From contig NZ_FOFD01000008.1 of the NCBI RefSeq assembly GCF_900110865.1, forward strand, positions 124,001 through 188,000: 64,000 nucleotides of DNA. Direction: 5' to 3'. Position numbers and translations under genes: made by a program. Positions 42,149-51,682 of the stretch are shown piece after piece. Each line of letters opens with the position of its first letter. Within the stretch, counting starts at the first letter, position 1. The notes below the pieces were generated by a model. The model was not told the DNA's origin, searched no databases, and worked only from the letters and a program-made list of their open reading frames with translations. The DNA comes from Natrinema salaciae. Lineage in GTDB: Archaea > Halobacteriota > Halobacteria > Halobacteriales > Natrialbaceae.

Positions 42149-43759
42149 ATGACGTCGATCGATCCGGACGACCACACGGTCGACGAACTGACCGCGGAAC
42201 TCGAGACGGTCGACGACGAGGACGAACTGCAGGCGATTCTCGAGGCCGAGCGCGCCGGGCAAGACCGGTCGACCGCTCGCGAGGCGGTCCACCGGCGACT
42301 CAAGGAGCTCGGTGCCGACGCGGCGGGCGAGCGCGACGGCGTCGAGGAGGGGACCGAGACGGAAGGCGAGTACGAGGAACCGAAGGAGGCGGTGGGCGAC
42401 CAGGCGGCGGGCGAAGACCAGGCGGAAGCCGAGGGCGAGGGCGAAGACGAAGACGAAGGCACAGCGGCCGAGGAGACGGACTCGGCGACCGAGACCGACG
42501 AGGCGGACGACGACGGACTCTCCCACCCCACCCGCGACAAGAAGCACGTCCGGGCGCTCGAGGGCGGCGACTACGCCGACATGTGGGTCTTCTGTGAAAC
42601 CCAGGGCGGCGAGTTACTCGACGTCTCGCGGGAGATGCTCGGCAAGGCCCGCGAGCTGATGGACCAGTTCGAGGCGGACTACGGCGACGAGGAAGACGTC
42701 GTCGCCTTCCTGATGGGCGACGACTGCGAGTCGCTCGCCGAGGAGTGTATCGCCGCCGGTGCCGACGTCGCCGTCTATCACGAGGACGAGCGTCTCGAGC
42801 GGTTCCTCCACAAGCCCTACACCGAAATCGCGGCCCACATGGCCCGTGGCGAGGGAACCGTCGAGAGCACCGATTGGCGCGACTACGACGAGCCGCGCTA
42901 TATCCTGTTCCCGGCGACGAACAACGGCCGCGACCTCTCGGCGAAGGTCCAGGCCGAACTCGACTCGGGGCTGGCCTCCGACTGTTCCGACCTCTTCATC
43001 GAGGAAAACGAGGTGTCGAACCCGGTCAAGACCGGCGAACCCGGCGTCAAGAAGACCTTCGAGAAGGTCCTGCACATGAAGCGGCCTGACTTCTCCGGGT
43101 TCGAGTACTCGACGATTCTCTGTCTCGACAACCCGGGTCGGGACTTCCATCCGCAGGGCTGTTCGGTCATTCCCGGGAGCTTCGACCCGCTCGAGCCGGA
43201 CGAGGACCGGGAGGGACTGGTCGTCGAACACGACATGGAACTCGAGGACGACTGGTTCCGCGTCGCGGTCACCGAGCACGATCGACTCGAGGCCGGCATC
43301 GACCTCACCGGCCACGACGTGATCGTCTGTCTCGGTCGCGGGATCGGCGACGACCCGACCGAGGGGGTGGAGCTGGGACTCGACCTCGTGGACGCGTTCG
43401 AGAACGCCGAACTCGGGATCACGCGGGGGATCGTCACGTCATCCTACCAGTTCGAGGGCCACGTCGAGGAGTACTCGAAGGAGGAGCGCCAGATCGGTGA
43501 AACGGGGCAGGTCGTCGCCCCCGACCTCTACATCGCGGCGGGCGTCTCCGGCGCGGTCCAGCACAAGGTCGGGATGGACGAGTCCGACACGATCGTCGCG
43601 ATCAACACCGATCCCGACGCGCGGATCAGGGACTTCAGCGACTACTTCGTCGAGGGCGATCTCTTCGAGGTGTTGCCGCGGCTCATCGACGCCGTCGAAT
43701 CGGGGAAGACAGACATCGAGGCGGAGGCCGTCGCCGACGGAGGTGAGGACGATGACTGA
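42149..43759 (+). CDS. fixB: Electron transfer flavoprotein alpha subunit (FixB) with acidic N-terminal extension
   Basis: A 536-residue protein, much longer than the usual 310-330. Residues 1-125 form an added region: a short helical domain (TVDELTAELETVDDEDELQAILEAERAG) followed by about 60 very acidic residues. From HVRALEGGDYADMWVFCETQGGELLDVSREMLGKARELMDQF the ETF alpha fold begins, and the FAD-binding C-terminal half contains CLGRGIGDDPTEGVELGLDLVDAF and VAPDLYIAAGVSGAVQHKVGMDESDTIVAINTDPDARI. ATG 42149 follows the fixA stop by one base; GTG 42140 is possible. Its stop overlaps fixC by 8 bases. Confidence 0.9.
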   Translation: MTSIDPDDHTVDELTAELETVDDEDELQAILEAERAGQDRSTAREAVHRRLKELGADAAGERDGVEEGTETEGEYEEPKEAVGDQAAGEDQAEAEGEGEDEDEGTAAEETDSATETDEADDDGLSHPTRDKKHVRALEGGDYADMWVFCETQGGELLDVSREMLGKARELMDQFEADYGDEEDVVAFLMGDDCESLAEECIAAGADVAVYHEDERLERFLHKPYTEIAAHMARGEGTVESTDWRDYDEPRYILFPATNNGRDLSAKVQAELDSGLASDCSDLFIEENEVSNPVKTGEPGVKKTFEKVLHMKRPDFSGFEYSTILCLDNPGRDFHPQGCSVIPGSFDPLEPDEDREGLVVEHDMELEDDWFRVAVTEHDRLEAGIDLTGHDVIVCLGRGIGDDPTEGVELGLDLVDAFENAELGITRGIVTSSYQFEGHVEEYSKEERQIGETGQVVAPDLYIAAGVSGAVQHKVGMDESDTIVAINTDPDARIRDFSDYFVEGDLFEVLPRLIDAVESGKTDIEAEAVADGGEDDD

Positions 43760-45425
43760 CGATTACGAACACTACGAGGCGGTCGTCGTGGGCTGTGGCC
43801 CCGGCGGCGCCGCGGCGGCCGCGCGGTTGGCCGACCACGGCGTCGAGACGCTCGTCCTCGAGCGCGGGGCGGAAGCGGGCTCGAAGAACGTCTCCGGCGG
43901 GCTGATCTACGCCGAGGAGTCCGCGCCGTACGCGCTCGACGATCTCTTCGACGGCTTCCGCGAGGAGGCGACCGAGCGGCCGGTCACGGACTACTACATC
44001 CACAACATGGCCGGGAACTCGGTCAAGACCTACGATCTGGTCGATCTTCACGAGCACGATACCGACTGGTGTGACGCCGTGCTCCGCCGGGAGATGGACT
44101 CGTGGCTCGAGAAGCGGGTACACGAGAAGACCAGCGAGACGGGCGGCGGGGTCCTGACGAACGTTCGGGTGAACGGCCTGCTCAGGGACGAGGGAGAGAT
44201 CGTCGGCGTCACCTGCGACGAGCTCGACCCGATCGAAGCCGACCTGATCGTCGCAGCCGACGGCGTCAACTCCGAGCTCGCCCGCGACGCCGGATTGATG
44301 GACTGGGAGGAGCCCGACGAGTGGTTTCAGGGCATCAAGGCCGTCGTGGACATGGACCCCGACGCGATCGACGACCGATTCGACGTGGACCCGGACGAAG
44401 GGGCCGCACACCTGTTCTCGGGCGACCTCTTCGAGGACGTCCGGGGCGGCGGCTTCCTGTATACCAACGAGGACTCGCTCTCGATCGGGACCGTCTTCCA
44501 CCTCGATAGCCTCGTCGAGCAAGAGGCCGAGCCCCACGAACTGCTCGACGCCCTGCTGACCCATCCGGTGCTCGCGGGCTGGTTCAAAAACGAGTACCGC
44601 GAACGGGAGTACGCGGCGAAGCTCGTCCCGGACTCGAAGAAGGTCGCCCACCGCGAACCGTACCGCGATCGGCTCGTGCTCGTCGGCGACGCCGCCGGAC
44701 AGATGCAGGCGCAAGGGCCGATTATCAAGGGGATGAATCACGCCGTCACCGCCGGCGCGCTCGCGGCCGACGCCTTCGCCGTCACCCGCGGCAACGGCGA
44801 CCCCGAGGCCGCCGGCCGCCGCTACACGAAGCTGCTCGAGGACTCCGGCACGATGGCCAAACTCCGGCCCCGACGGTACGAGCTCTCTCGGACCGTCGGC
44901 GAGCGCGACGCCGTGACGAACGCGGTCGAGCGAGTACTCGAGTCGCCGATCGGTTCGCTCGCGGTCGGGAACCCGATCGCCGATCGCCTCCTGCAGCGGG
45001 CGTACAACTCGCCGTTCCTGGTGTCGATGCTGCCCGACACGAAGACCGGCTACGTCTCGCTGCCGACGCTGATCGCCGAGGAACACGGCAAGACGATCCA
45101 CTGGGAGAACGAGATCGAGCCGCCGACCCTCGAGGAACGCATCGGCGATCTCACCTACGATACCGACGTCGGCAATCCCCACATCGAGCTCAGAGACGAG
45201 TCGCTCGCGGCCAGCGGTGCGGCGGTCACCGCCTGTCCGGTCAGCGCGGCGGACTTCGGCGGCGGGTGCTACCGCGCCGAGACCGTCAAGACCAACGGGA
45301 CCGAGGAGACACTGGTCAGTCTCGACACCCAGCCCTGCGTCGAGTGTGGTACCTGTGCGATCGTCGCCGACACGGAGTGGGAACACCCCCGCGGCGGCAA
45401 GGGCGTCGAGTACCGCGAGGGGTAG
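43752..45425 (+). CDS. fixC: ETF-quinone oxidoreductase fused to ferredoxin (FixC-FixX)
   Basis: A 557-residue protein. Residues 8-450 are FixC: VVVGCGPGGAAAAARLADHG (FAD-binding), GSKNVSGGLIYAEESAPY, and VGDAAGQMQAQGPIIKGMNHAVTAGALAADAF. The last 80 residues are a FixX-type ferredoxin domain, ACPVSAADF and QPCVECGTCAIVADTEWEHPRGGKGVEY, with the Cys cluster for one 4Fe-4S. In bacteria FixC and FixX are separate proteins, so here they are fused. It would take electrons from FixAB and reduce quinone in the membrane or, by bifurcation, ferredoxin. The ATG overlaps the fixB stop by 8 bases. Confidence 0.92.
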   Translation: MTDDYEHYEAVVVGCGPGGAAAAARLADHGVETLVLERGAEAGSKNVSGGLIYAEESAPYALDDLFDGFREEATERPVTDYYIHNMAGNSVKTYDLVDLHEHDTDWCDAVLRREMDSWLEKRVHEKTSETGGGVLTNVRVNGLLRDEGEIVGVTCDELDPIEADLIVAADGVNSELARDAGLMDWEEPDEWFQGIKAVVDMDPDAIDDRFDVDPDEGAAHLFSGDLFEDVRGGGFLYTNEDSLSIGTVFHLDSLVEQEAEPHELLDALLTHPVLAGWFKNEYREREYAAKLVPDSKKVAHREPYRDRLVLVGDAAGQMQAQGPIIKGMNHAVTAGALAADAFAVTRGNGDPEAAGRRYTKLLEDSGTMAKLRPRRYELSRTVGERDAVTNAVERVLESPIGSLAVGNPIADRLLQRAYNSPFLVSMLPDTKTGYVSLPTLIAEEHGKTIHWENEIEPPTLEERIGDLTYDTDVGNPHIELRDESLAASGAAVTACPVSAADFGGGCYRAETVKTNGTEETLVSLDTQPCVECGTCAIVADTEWEHPRGGKGVEYREG

Positions 45426-45426
45426 C

Positions 45427-45834
45427 GTGAGTCGCTACGGCCCCCGGATCGCCGCACTCGCCCGCCGCGCCGAGCGCGAGCGAGCGGCGCTCGAGACCGC
45501 CGGTCTGTCGGGCGACGACACCGGGACGGCCGTCGCCCCGGACGAGGCCGACGCGTACCTCCGGAACGGGGCGGGGCAGGCCGTCTGGCTCTACGTCGAA
45601 GCCCGAACCGGCGGTCGCATGGTTCCGTTCACCGACGCCGAGTTCGCCGCCCTCGAGGACGCGATGAACCGCTGGCTCGAGTGCTACGCGCGCTGTCACG
45701 GCGTCGAGATCGAGGCCGAGTTCACGGTCCGCGAAGCGGCGGCGCTCCTGCTCGAGACGCGGAATATCGTCGACACGGCGCAGTTGTTGACCCGTGTGCC
45801 TCGACGGAGAGCCGGCTCGCGACCGACGCAGTGA
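45427..45834 (+). CDS. Small protein of the fix operon, function unknown
   Basis: A 135-residue soluble protein, starting with GTG one base after the fixC stop, so very probably translated from the same message. Sequence: a basic start (SRYGPRIAALARRAERERAALE), a central segment EADAYLRNGAGQAVWLYVEARTGGRMVPFTDAEFAALEDAMNRWLECYARCHGVEIEAEFTVREAAALLLETRNIVDTAQLLTRVP. It is mostly helical; a Cys-x3-Cys pair is present. I do not recognise the family. Its position suggests a chaperone, accessory or regulator for the ETF complex. Confidence 0.7.
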   Translation: MSRYGPRIAALARRAERERAALETAGLSGDDTGTAVAPDEADAYLRNGAGQAVWLYVEARTGGRMVPFTDAEFAALEDAMNRWLECYARCHGVEIEAEFTVREAAALLLETRNIVDTAQLLTRVPRRRAGSRPTQ

Positions 45835-45982
45835 GCGACCCGGTTCGGAGCCGTCTCGCGTGGGGACGGTCGACGACCTCGATTCGAGAATCGCACGGCA
45901 CACCGTCTCAGACCGTCCCGTACTTGACTCCCACGCAGTAGACGGGTATTCGACTATTCCCGTTGAGCACAAAGTCAGCCCG

Positions 45983-46582
45983 ATGGCACGAGACGATCGG
46001 TTATCCCGACGGCAGATGCTTCAGTTGACAGGTGCCGCGGCTTCGACGGCGATCATCGCAGGCTGCGGTGGCGGTGGTGGCGGTAACGGTGGTAACGGCG
46101 GCAACGGTGGCAACGGCAACGGCGGCGGCGGTGGCGGTATCGAGATCGAGCCCGACACACAGATCGAGTTCGACGGGCAGACGGCCGGCTGGCTCGGTAT
46201 CGCGCCCGACGCGATCGCTGACGAGGAGAACCCGACGCTCATCCTCCAGGAGGGAGCAACCTACGAGATGGGCTGGACGACCGGCGACGGCGCCGAGCAC
46301 AACATCGCAATCTACGACGAAAACGACGAGGTCGTCGACGATCTCGTGACCGAGCGGGTCACCGAACCCGAAGACCAGTGGCTCGAGTTCGAGGCCAGCA
46401 GCGAGATGGTCACCTACATCTGCGAGGTCCACCCGAATACGATGGTCGCCGACATTCAGGTCGAAAGTGGCGGCGGTGGTGGTGGCGGCAACGAAACCGG
46501 CAACGAGACCGGCGGCAACGAGACCGGTAACGAAACCGGTAACGAGACCGGTAACGAAACCGGCAACGAAACCGACATGTAG
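45983..46582 (+). CDS. Halocyanin-like blue-copper lipoprotein with C-terminal sequon array
   Basis: A 199-residue protein. SRRQMLQLTG (residues 8-17) is a twin-arginine signal and AIIAGC ends in the lipobox Cys28, so it is a Tat-exported lipoprotein. A Gly/Asn linker (30-55) leads to a cupredoxin domain: ligands are His in AEHNIAIYDE, and Cys, His and Met in YICEVHPNTM. It carries electrons at the outer face of the membrane, as halocyanin does. The last 30 residues repeat NETG (seven Asn-Glu-Thr sequons, 46490-46573), potential AglB targets. The ATG at 45983 is where the Tat signal begins; the longer upstream frame is not needed. Confidence 0.88.
   Translation: MARDDRLSRRQMLQLTGAAASTAIIAGCGGGGGGNGGNGGNGGNGNGGGGGGIEIEPDTQIEFDGQTAGWLGIAPDAIADEENPTLILQEGATYEMGWTTGDGAEHNIAIYDENDEVVDDLVTERVTEPEDQWLEFEASSEMVTYICEVHPNTMVADIQVESGGGGGGGNETGNETGGNETGNETGNETGNETGNETDM
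46490..46573 (+). repeat. Tandem 12-base repeat encoding NETG units
   Basis: Seven copies of an AAC-GA(A/G)-ACC unit, mostly followed by GGT or GGC, sit at the 3' end of the halocyanin-like gene. Codon variation between copies shows it is not a very recent slippage product. Each unit encodes one N-x-T sequon. Confidence 0.85.
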
Positions 46583-46633
46583 CACCGCCCGACGTCCGAG
46601 AATCGATAGCGTTCCGTTTTCGAGCCGAACTCG

Positions 46634-47305
46634 TCAGTAGATGAGCTCGTCGTCGTTTTCGACCATGTACAGCGTCCGTGCGGCAATGTTGACCGCGTGG
46701 TCGCCGACGCGCTCGAGGTCGCGGATCGTCAACAGGAGCCGCGAGACGTCCTGGAGAAGCCGTTCGACCTCGTCCGGGGACTCGAGTTCGCGCTCGATGA
46801 GGTCGCGGACGACGATCTCGCTGGCCCGCTCGGCGAACGTGTCGAGTTCGTCGTCGCGAGCGGCGAGTTCCCGACAGGTGTCGGTATCCTCGGCATCGTA
46901 GGCGATCATCGCGTCCTCGAGCATGTCGAGCGTGAGATCGCCCATCTCCTGAACGTCGACGTCGGGGAACAGGTCCTGTTCGGCGTCGAGCGTGTACTCG
47001 CCGAGGTTGGTCGCGAGGTCCGCGATCCGTTCGAGGTCGGTGATGATCTTGAACGACGCGGCGATGAATCGCAGGTCGCTCGCGACCGGCTGCTGGAGCG
47101 CGAGCAGGTCGATACAGTCCTGCTCGAGGTCGAGGTACATCCGGTTGATCTCGCCGTCGCCCTCGATGACCTCCCGGGCGAGGGGCACGTCTTTCTGCTC
47201 GAGCGCGTCCAGTCCCATCCGAAGCCGTTCCATGACGACTTCGCTCATGTAGAGGACGTCTTCACGGAGTTCCGTGAGCTTATCCTGATACGATTGTCTG
47301 GCCAT
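46634..47305 (-). CDS. phoU: PhoU-family phosphate regulator
   Basis: A 223-residue two-repeat PhoU. RQSYQDKLTELREDVLYMSEVVMERLRMGLDALE opens the first three-helix bundle and YDAEDTDTCRELAARDDELDTFAERASEIVVRDLIERELESPDE is the second; RFIAASFKIITDLERIADLATNLGEYTL and LLLTIRDLERVGDHAVNIAARTLYMVEND carry the ExxxDxxxD-type metal sites of both halves. PhoU restrains phosphate uptake through the Pst transporter. It lies downstream of the two pst operons in the same direction, separated from pstB1 by a DUF457 gene. The start is the ATG at 47305. Confidence 0.9.
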   Translation of the reverse strand: MARQSYQDKLTELREDVLYMSEVVMERLRMGLDALEQKDVPLAREVIEGDGEINRMYLDLEQDCIDLLALQQPVASDLRFIAASFKIITDLERIADLATNLGEYTLDAEQDLFPDVDVQEMGDLTLDMLEDAMIAYDAEDTDTCRELAARDDELDTFAERASEIVVRDLIERELESPDEVERLLQDVSRLLLTIRDLERVGDHAVNIAARTLYMVENDDELIY

Positions 47306-47364
47306 ACGTGTGAAGCCTCGCTCGTCCCTGATAAAGACTGCGTGCGTTCCTCGCGGCGCGGCGG

Positions 47365-47856
47365 TCACCGAAGCCACTCGACGACCGATCCCCCGGGGGG
47401 CAATGGGGATCGGTCTCGGGAATCGGCTTTCATGCCGATCAGACCGCCGAGGATCACCGTTACTGCGAAGGCCGACACGAGCATATTCAGCATCAGCCAG
47501 TCGAGCGACAGCCCGTACATCGTGCCGTCAATGGGGGCGAACAGCCGAACGCCGCCGCTCAGGAGGTCCATCGCGACGTGGGAGCCGAACCCGACGGCGG
47601 CGGCCCACCAGGGACCGACGTAGGCACAGAGCGCGATGACGACGAGCCCGGCGAACAGCGAGTGCGTGAGTGCTCGATGACTCCAGAGGACGCCCCCGAC
47701 GTATCCGAATTCGACCAGCGGCCGAAAGACGAACGTATCGATATCGGGGACGGTGGCGGCGAGCGCTGCGACCAGGTACGGTGCGGCCCGTCCGGTCCGC
47801 CCGACGATCGCGACCAGGGCCAGCCCGAGCAGAATGTGTACTCCGGTGGCGACCAT
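47365..47856 (-). CDS. DUF457/YdjM-type membrane protein
   Basis: A 163-residue protein with four or five hydrophobic helices. MVATGVHILLGLALVAIVGR, ATVPDIDTFVFRP, LWSHRALTHSLFAGLVVIAL and GFGSHVAMDLLSGG contain the His/Asp clusters of the metal-dependent hydrolase DUF457 family. The ATG at 47856 fits the family start. It sits between pstB1 (167 bases upstream) and phoU. No role in phosphate uptake is known for the family, so the placement may be coincidental. Confidence 0.75.
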   Translation of the reverse strand: MVATGVHILLGLALVAIVGRTGRAAPYLVAALAATVPDIDTFVFRPLVEFGYVGGVLWSHRALTHSLFAGLVVIALCAYVGPWWAAAVGFGSHVAMDLLSGGVRLFAPIDGTMYGLSLDWLMLNMLVSAFAVTVILGGLIGMKADSRDRSPLPPGGSVVEWLR

Positions 47857-48022
47857 GTCTCTCGACTCACGGCACGTCGGATAATAAGCAACGTGGTCAG
47901 TAACCGATAGTTGCACACGCTTTAGAAGGTCTCTCGAGCGCCACTTGGAGGAGAACGAGAATCACACGCGACCCGACTGATTCGATCGGGGCCGCGTGAT
48001 CGAAGCGCCCGCGAGGGCGGCC

Positions 48023-48895
48023 CTATCCGAACTTACCGGTGATGTAGTCTTCGACGCGGTCGTGTTCGGGGTTCTCGAAGATCTTGTTCGTGTCGTCGAA
48101 CTCGACGAGTTCGCCGCCGGTCAGGAAGACTGCGGTCTTGTCGGAGATGCGGGCGGCCTGTTGCATGTTGTGGGTGACGATGACGACCGTGTACTCCTCG
48201 GCCAGATCCTCGATCAGGTCCTCGATCTTCGAGGTCGCGACCGGGTCCAGCGCCGAGGCCGGCTCGTCCATCAGGATCACGTCCGGGTCGGGCGCGATCG
48301 CTCGCGCGATACAGAGCCGCTGTTGCTGGCCGCCCGAGAGGTCGAGCCCGCTCGAGTCCAGTTGGTCCTCGACCTCCTCGAGCAGCGCCGCCCGCTCGAG
48401 CGCTCGGTGAACTTTCTCGTCGACGTTGTCGTCGTCTTTCCCCTGAACTTTCAGGCCGTATGCGACGTTGTCGCGGATGCTCTTGGGGAAGGGGTTCGGC
48501 GACTGGAAGACCATGCCGATCTTCCGGCGCAAGGCGACGGGGTCGACGTCGTCGTCGTAGACGTTCTTCCCGTCGAACAGCAGTTCGCCCTCGACGTGGG
48601 CCGCGTCGACGAGGTCGTTCATCCGGTTGATACACCGGAGGAACGTCGACTTCCCGCAGCCGGACGGGCCGATGACGGCCGTAACCTGCTTTTCGGGAAT
48701 TTCGATGTCGACGTCGGTGAGGGCTCGATCGTCGCCGTAGTAGACGTTCAGGTCCCGGGTCTCGAGCAGCGTTCGATCGGTGGTGGTCTCCGCACCGGCG
48801 TCGGCGCGGTCGGCGAGGCCGTCGGTTCCCGGCGTCGGGGCAGTCTGGTCGTCGGTCGGTTCCGTTTCCGAGGAAGTCATCTGTTCGTTAGTCAT
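48023..48895 (-). CDS. pstB: Phosphate ABC transporter ATP-binding protein (copy 1)
   Basis: A 290-residue ABC ATPase. After a 43-residue acidic leader come [46 protein letters not shown] (Walker A), the Pst-type [22 protein letters not shown], the signature [16 protein letters not shown] and Walker [16 protein letters not shown]. It powers PstCA at the cytosolic face. It follows pstA1 after two bases. Over the region 48462-48551 the DNA is identical to copy 2. Confidence 0.95.
   Translation of the reverse strand: MTNEQMTSSETEPTDDQTAPTPGTDGLADRADAGAETTTDRTLLETRDLNVYYGDDRALTDVDIEIPEKQVTAVIGPSGCGKSTFLRCINRMNDLVDAAHVEGELLFDGKNVYDDDVDPVALRRKIGMVFQSPNPFPKSIRDNVAYGLKVQGKDDDNVDEKVHRALERAALLEEVEDQLDSSGLDLSGGQQQRLCIARAIAPDPDVILMDEPASALDPVATSKIEDLIEDLAEEYTVVIVTHNMQQAARISDKTAVFLTGGELVEFDDTNKIFENPEHDRVEDYITGKFG
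48462..48551 (-). repeat. 90-base direct repeat shared by pstB1 and pstB2
   Basis: These bases are identical to 53381-53470. Beyond this block the two pstB genes stay highly similar for most of the ABC domain, with further identical runs, while their N-terminal leaders differ. Such pattern suggests duplication kept uniform by gene conversion. Confidence 0.85.
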
Positions 48896-48897
48896 TG

Positions 48898-49788
48898 TCA
48901 GGTGCGCTGTTGATACCGGTTGCGGATGATGATCGCGATCGAGTTGATCGTGAGCAGGACGACGAGCAGCGTGACGACGCCGGCGGCGACGACGCCGTAC
49001 TGGAACTCCGTCTGGGGGTAGGAGGCCCAGTTGTAGATCTGCAGGGGCATGGCGCTGACCTTGCTGAAGATGCTGGTCGGGGCCCCGAAGACGGTCGTCG
49101 GCGCGGCGATCATGATCAGCGGTGCCGTCTCGCCGATCGCGCGGCCGAGCGCGAGGATCGTCCCGGTCATGATACCGGGCATCGCCCGCGGCAGAACGAC
49201 GTCGCGGATCGTCTGCCACTTCGTCGCGCCCATTCCGTAGGCCGCCTGGCGCTGCGAGTCGGGTACGGCTCGAATCGCCTCCTGAGCCGAGATGATCACG
49301 ATCGGCAGGATGAGCAGGGCGACGGTGAACGCCGCGGCCAGCACCGACCCGTAACCGATGCGAAAGAGGCCCACGAACAGGCCCAGTCCCAGTAGCCCGT
49401 AGACGACCGAGGGGACGCCGGCGAGATTGGCGATATTGAGTTGGATGAATCGCGTGAGGTAGCCGTCGTCGGCGTACTCCTCGAGGTAGATCGCGGCCCC
49501 GACGCCGAGCGGGAACGTGATGAGCGCGATCAGGAGCATGATCGCGACGGAGCCGATCAGTGCGGGCAGGAACCCGGCTTCGTACGGGTTCGGATGCGGC
49601 GGGCTCGTGAGGAACTGCCAGTCGAGCCAGCCGACGGCGTCGAGGGTGACGTTCAGGAGCAACGCCGCGAGCGAGACGATGCCGATCAGGGTCGCCGCCA
49701 GCGCGAGCAGGCGGAAGGCCACGTCTTTCGTCCGGCTGACCCGTCCGAACTCGGAGTCGGCGGGCGCCTCGTGCGTGTCGGCTGCCAT
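48898..49788 (-). CDS. pstA: Phosphate ABC transporter permease PstA (copy 1)
   Basis: A 296-residue permease with six membrane helices. [73 protein letters not shown] is the typical PstA start, and the ABC-coupling EAA loop reads [37 protein letters not shown]. Its ATG overlaps the pstC1 stop (TGATG), and pstB1 follows. It forms the translocation channel with PstC. Confidence 0.94.
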   Translation of the reverse strand: MAADTHEAPADSEFGRVSRTKDVAFRLLALAATLIGIVSLAALLLNVTLDAVGWLDWQFLTSPPHPNPYEAGFLPALIGSVAIMLLIALITFPLGVGAAIYLEEYADDGYLTRFIQLNIANLAGVPSVVYGLLGLGLFVGLFRIGYGSVLAAAFTVALLILPIVIISAQEAIRAVPDSQRQAAYGMGATKWQTIRDVVLPRAMPGIMTGTILALGRAIGETAPLIMIAAPTTVFGAPTSIFSKVSAMPLQIYNWASYPQTEFQYGVVAAGVVTLLVVLLTINSIAIIIRNRYQQRT

Positions 49789-50711
49789 CAGCGATACACC
49801 TCCCGGTAGCGCGATGCGACGAGTTCACTGACGAGATTCATGACGAACGTGATGACGAACAGGGTGAGTCCGACCGCGAAGAGGCTCTTGTACGCTTCGC
49901 CCTGACCGACGATGTCGCCGGTCCCGATCTGGACCATCGCCGAGGTCATCGGCTGGATCGAGTTCAGGAACATTCCGGCGGGATCGGTCAGGTCGGCCAT
50001 CCGCGGGGTCTGTCCCGCCGCGATGGCGACGATCATCGTCTCGCCGATCGCTCGCGAGAGCGCGAGGATGAACGACGAGAAGATGCCCGACAGCGCCGCC
50101 GGCACGACGACGGAGGTCGAGACGGTGAACTTCGTCGCGCCGAGCCCGTAACTGGCCTGTCGGAGCGAGTCCGGGACCGCGCTCATCGCGTCCTCGCTGA
50201 TCGAGGAGACCATCGGAATGATCATGATGCCGACCATGATCGAGGCCGACAGCGCGTTGAACGTCGACAGCGGCAGGAACGTGTCCAGCGCCGGCGTGAC
50301 GTAGACGAGCGCGAAGTAGCCGTAGACGACCGTCGGCACGCCTGCCAGCACCTCGAGCGCCGGCTTCAGATAGGCACGCCGGCGCTCGGAGGCGTACTCG
50401 CTCAGGTAGATCGCGGTGAGCAGTCCGATCGGGAGCGCGACCATCGCCGAGCCGATGGTGATGACCAGCGTCCCCGAAATCAGCGGCAGGACGCCGAACG
50501 CGACCGGGTCGTTCGTCGGACTCCAGCGCGTTCCGGTGAGAAACTCGACGAACGAGACCTGCGCGAAGAAATCGACCGCGTCGACGAGCAGCGTCAGGAT
50601 GATCGCGACGGTCGTCAGAATCGACAGGAGCGCACAGAGCATAAAGAAGTAGCGGAACACGGTACCCCGGGCCGTGCGACTCGTGTCGTGCGAGAAGTCG
50701 GGTGCGCTCAT
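49788..50711 (-). CDS. pstC: Phosphate ABC transporter permease PstC (copy 1)
   Basis: A 307-residue permease with six helices. [47 protein letters not shown] and [47 protein letters not shown] are diagnostic; the EAA loop is [38 protein letters not shown]. Start overlaps the stop of pstS1 (ATGA) and its end overlaps pstA1, so the four genes are one coupled operon. Confidence 0.94.
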   Translation of the reverse strand: MSAPDFSHDTSRTARGTVFRYFFMLCALLSILTTVAIILTLLVDAVDFFAQVSFVEFLTGTRWSPTNDPVAFGVLPLISGTLVITIGSAMVALPIGLLTAIYLSEYASERRRAYLKPALEVLAGVPTVVYGYFALVYVTPALDTFLPLSTFNALSASIMVGIMIIPMVSSISEDAMSAVPDSLRQASYGLGATKFTVSTSVVVPAALSGIFSSFILALSRAIGETMIVAIAAGQTPRMADLTDPAGMFLNSIQPMTSAMVQIGTGDIVGQGEAYKSLFAVGLTLFVITFVMNLVSELVASRYREVYR

Positions 50712-51682
50712 TCGGTCACCTCCTCGATCGCGGTCTCGAGTTGCTTGAGGTTCTCGTCTCGTTGGTCCTCCGTGGTCGGGACGTAGCCGACCTCGGAAAC
50801 GAGGTCCGTCGCGGCTCGGTTCATGTAGAAGCGGACGAAGTTGCGGACCGACGGCTTCGTGAGCGACTCCTTCGCGACGTAGATGAACAGGGGTCGCGAG
50901 AGGGGCGTATACTCACCGGACATGGCCGTCTCGATCGACGGTTCGACGCAGCCGTCGCCGTCGTCGATCGCGACCGCCTTGATCGAGTCCGGATTTTCGC
51001 TGTAGTACGAGAAGCCGAAGTACCCCATCGCGAACTCCGATCCCTGGACGCCCTGGACGATCGTTCGATCGCGCTCGGTCGCGTGGTAGTCGCTTCGGTG
51101 GTTCTCCTCCTCCCCGATAATCGCCTCGTTGAAGTAGTCGAACGTGCCGGAGGTGGTCGCAGCGCCGTACAGTTCGAACTCCTCGTCGGGCCACTCATCG
51201 TCGATGTCGCTCCAGCGCTGGGCGCCGTCGGCGCGCCAGATCTCGCGGAGTTGCTCGACGGTGAGGCAGTCGACCCAGTCGGCGTTCGGATTGACGACGA
51301 CCGTCAGCGCGTCCGTCGCGACCGTTAACTCGAGCGGCGTGACGTCACTGTTTCCGCACTGTTCGATCTCGGCGTCGGCGATCGCCCGACTCGCGTTGTT
51401 AATGTCGGTCCGTCCCGCACAGAAGAAGTTCCCGAATCCGCCGCCAGTCCCGGTCTTACTCAACGCGATGTTGACGGTGGGGTTCTCCTCGGAGAACGCG
51501 GAAGCGATCGCTTCGGTCACGGGAAAGACGGTACTGCTTCCCGCGATGTTTATCTGGTTGCCCTCCGAGGCGAAGATACCGGTACAACCGGCGAGTCCGC
51601 CAGACAGGGCAACGCTTGCCGCGGCGAGAAAATCACGTCGGCCGAGTCCGGCCGACAAAGACGCCGTGGTATCTCTCGACAT
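50708..51682 (-). CDS. pstS: Phosphate-binding lipoprotein PstS (copy 1)
   Basis: A 324-residue exported binding protein. GRRDFLAAASVALSGGLAGCTG gives a twin-arginine signal and lipobox Cys, so it is a Tat lipoprotein on the outer face. The mature protein has INIAGSSTVFPVTEAIASAFSEENPTVNIALSKTGTGGGFGNFFCAGRTDINNASRAI, the phosphate-binding loops of PstS, and GAATTSGTFDYFNEAI. The ATG at 51682 is used; a GTG directly before it is also in frame. A TATA-like GTATACTTAT about 27-36 bases upstream suggests a leaderless message. Confidence 0.93.
   Translation of the reverse strand: MSRDTTASLSAGLGRRDFLAAASVALSGGLAGCTGIFASEGNQINIAGSSTVFPVTEAIASAFSEENPTVNIALSKTGTGGGFGNFFCAGRTDINNASRAIADAEIEQCGNSDVTPLELTVATDALTVVVNPNADWVDCLTVEQLREIWRADGAQRWSDIDDEWPDEEFELYGAATTSGTFDYFNEAIIGEEENHRSDYHATERDRTIVQGVQGSEFAMGYFGFSYYSENPDSIKAVAIDDGDGCVEPSIETAMSGEYTPLSRPLFIYVAKESLTKPSVRNFVRFYMNRAATDLVSEVGYVPTTEDQRDENLKQLETAIEEVTE

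Noticed and set aside
46080-46140. Gly/Asn-rich stretch of the halocyanin-like gene as a frameshift or assembly artefact
   Set aside because: The frame stays open through the stretch and flexible linkers after a lipobox are common in haloarchaeal lipoproteins.
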